Source of the DNA: Mycobacterium sp.
GTDB lineage: Bacteria; Actinomycetota; Actinomycetes; Mycobacteriales; Mycobacteriaceae
Direction of reading: 5' to 3'
Assembly: GCA_023264755.1 (NCBI GenBank)
Contig: JAHFVB010000038.1
Location: 1-16,076 of the forward strand
DNA: 16,076 nucleotides
Part shown: positions 15,545 through 16,076 of the stretch, in pieces
Layout: every line of letters starts with the position of its first letter
How positions within the stretch are numbered: position 1 is the first letter of the stretch
The notes under the pieces: generated by a model
Told to the model about the DNA's origin: nothing
The model's database searches: none
The model's input: only the letters and a program-made list of their open reading frames with translations
Program-made: the position numbers and the translations under genes

Positions 15545-16076
15545 TCAGGGCCTCCGCAGCACCAGGGCGTCGCCCTGGCCACCTGCACCGCAGAGCGCGG
15601 CGACGGCGTAACCCGACCCGCGCCGGGCCAGTTCCAGGGCCGCATGCAAGGTGATGCGCGCCCCCGACATTCCGATCGGATGCCCGACCGCGATGGCCCC
15701 GCCGTTGACGTTGACCTTGGCGTCGAGCGTCGCCTCGTCGAAGCCCAACTCGCGACCCGAGGCCAGCGACACGGCCGCGAAGGCCTCGTTGATCTCGATG
15801 ACGTCGAGCTGCTCGACGGTGATGCCTTCCTTGGCGATCGCCTTCTTGATCGCGTTGGCCGGCTGGCTCTGCAAGCTCGAATCCGGACCCGCGACCACGC
15901 CGTGCGCGCCGATCTCGCACAGCCAGCTCAACCCGAGCTGCTCGGCCTTGGCCTTGTTCATCACCACGACCGCGCAGGCACCGTCGGAGATCTGGGACGC
16001 CGAACCCGCGGTGATGGTGCCGTCCTTGCGGAACGCCGGCTTGAGCCCGGCCAGCGACTCCGCCGTCGTGTTGGCG
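15545..16076 (-). CDS. fadA4: Acetyl-CoA acetyltransferase (thiolase), C-terminal part; fadA4-like
   Basis: Thiolases reversibly condense two acetyl-CoA to acetoacetyl-CoA or cleave 3-ketoacyl-CoA. About 176 C-terminal codons are in the window; the frame is open to the right edge, so roughly the first 55 percent of a typical 390-residue thiolase is outside. Visible motifs are [17 protein letters not shown], the thiolase signature [20 protein letters not shown] with the active-site His in GHP, EINEAFA with the conserved Asn and Glu, and [12 protein letters not shown] near the C-terminus with the proton-shuttling Cys. All expected C-terminal catalytic residues are intact. Order next to a thioredoxin-like gene matches M. 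tuberculosis Rv1323-Rv1324. The first, acyl-carrying Cys is not visible. The fadA4 name rests on gene order. Confidence 0.9.
   Translation of the reverse strand, partial: ANTTAESLAGLKPAFRKDGTITAGSASQISDGACAVVVMNKAKAEQLGLSWLCEIGAHGVVAGPDSSLQSQPANAIKKAIAKEGITVEQLDVIEINEAFAAVSLASGRELGFDEATLDAKVNVNGGAIAVGHPIGMSGARITLHAALELARRGSGYAVAALCGAGGQGDALVLRRP

Noticed and set aside
1..16076. Search for tRNA, rRNA, insertion sequences, integrase, phage genes, toxin-antitoxin pairs or CRISPR
   Set aside because: None seen by eye: no transposase motifs, terminal inverted repeats, or tRNA-like cloverleafs in the short gaps; nearly all sequence is accounted for by recognisable chromosomal genes.

Overview
This 16.1 kb window is a GC-rich, densely coding piece of an actinobacterial chromosome, almost certainly Mycobacteriaceae. 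The predicted proteins closely match my memory of the M. tuberculosis block Rv1323 to Rv1331 (fadA4, a thioredoxin-like protein, glgB, glgE, glgP, dinG, pncB1, clpS), in the same order. An MspA-type porin gene suggests a rapidly growing Mycolicibacterium-type species rather than a tuberculosis-group organism. Identification rests on reading the translations; no database search was run.

Layout. (1) Positions 1-277: the start of clpS (minus strand, cut by the window edge) diverges from pncB. Both genes look leaderless, with a TANNNT -10 box 6-7 bases before the start codon. (2) 277-3728: pncB (NAD salvage) and dinG (Fe-S helicase), both plus. (3) 3773-6119: a lipoprotein zinc metallopeptidase (LpqM-like, plus) preceded by a small upstream ORF, then a 20-bp hairpin, then a convergent MspA-family porin gene (minus). 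(4) 6183-9664: glgP (minus) followed by a streptogramin B lyase-like gene that overlaps its stop codon. (5) 9845-14139: glgE and glgB (plus), overlapping by ATGA and divergent from glgP. (6) 14155-16076: a thioredoxin-fold/TPR protein without its CXXC, a small DUF3817-type membrane protein, and the 3' end of an acetyl-CoA acetyltransferase gene (fadA4-like), all minus. No gene-free stretch exceeds 300 bases.

How it fits together. GlgE adds maltosyl units from maltose-1-phosphate to an alpha-1,4-glucan, GlgB branches it, and GlgP shortens it to glucose-1-phosphate. Synthesis and degradation genes diverge from one 180-bp region. Relative to M. tuberculosis as I remember it, three genes (metallopeptidase, porin, lyase) sit between dinG and glgP, a DUF3817 gene sits between the thioredoxin-like gene and fadA4, and the PE_PGRS gene next to glgB is missing.

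I found no mobile element, CRISPR array, RNA gene or convincing new multi-gene system. The best leads are the lyase coupled to glgP, the small ORF before the metallopeptidase, the large hairpin, the redox-dead thioredoxin fold and the divergent porin paralogue.
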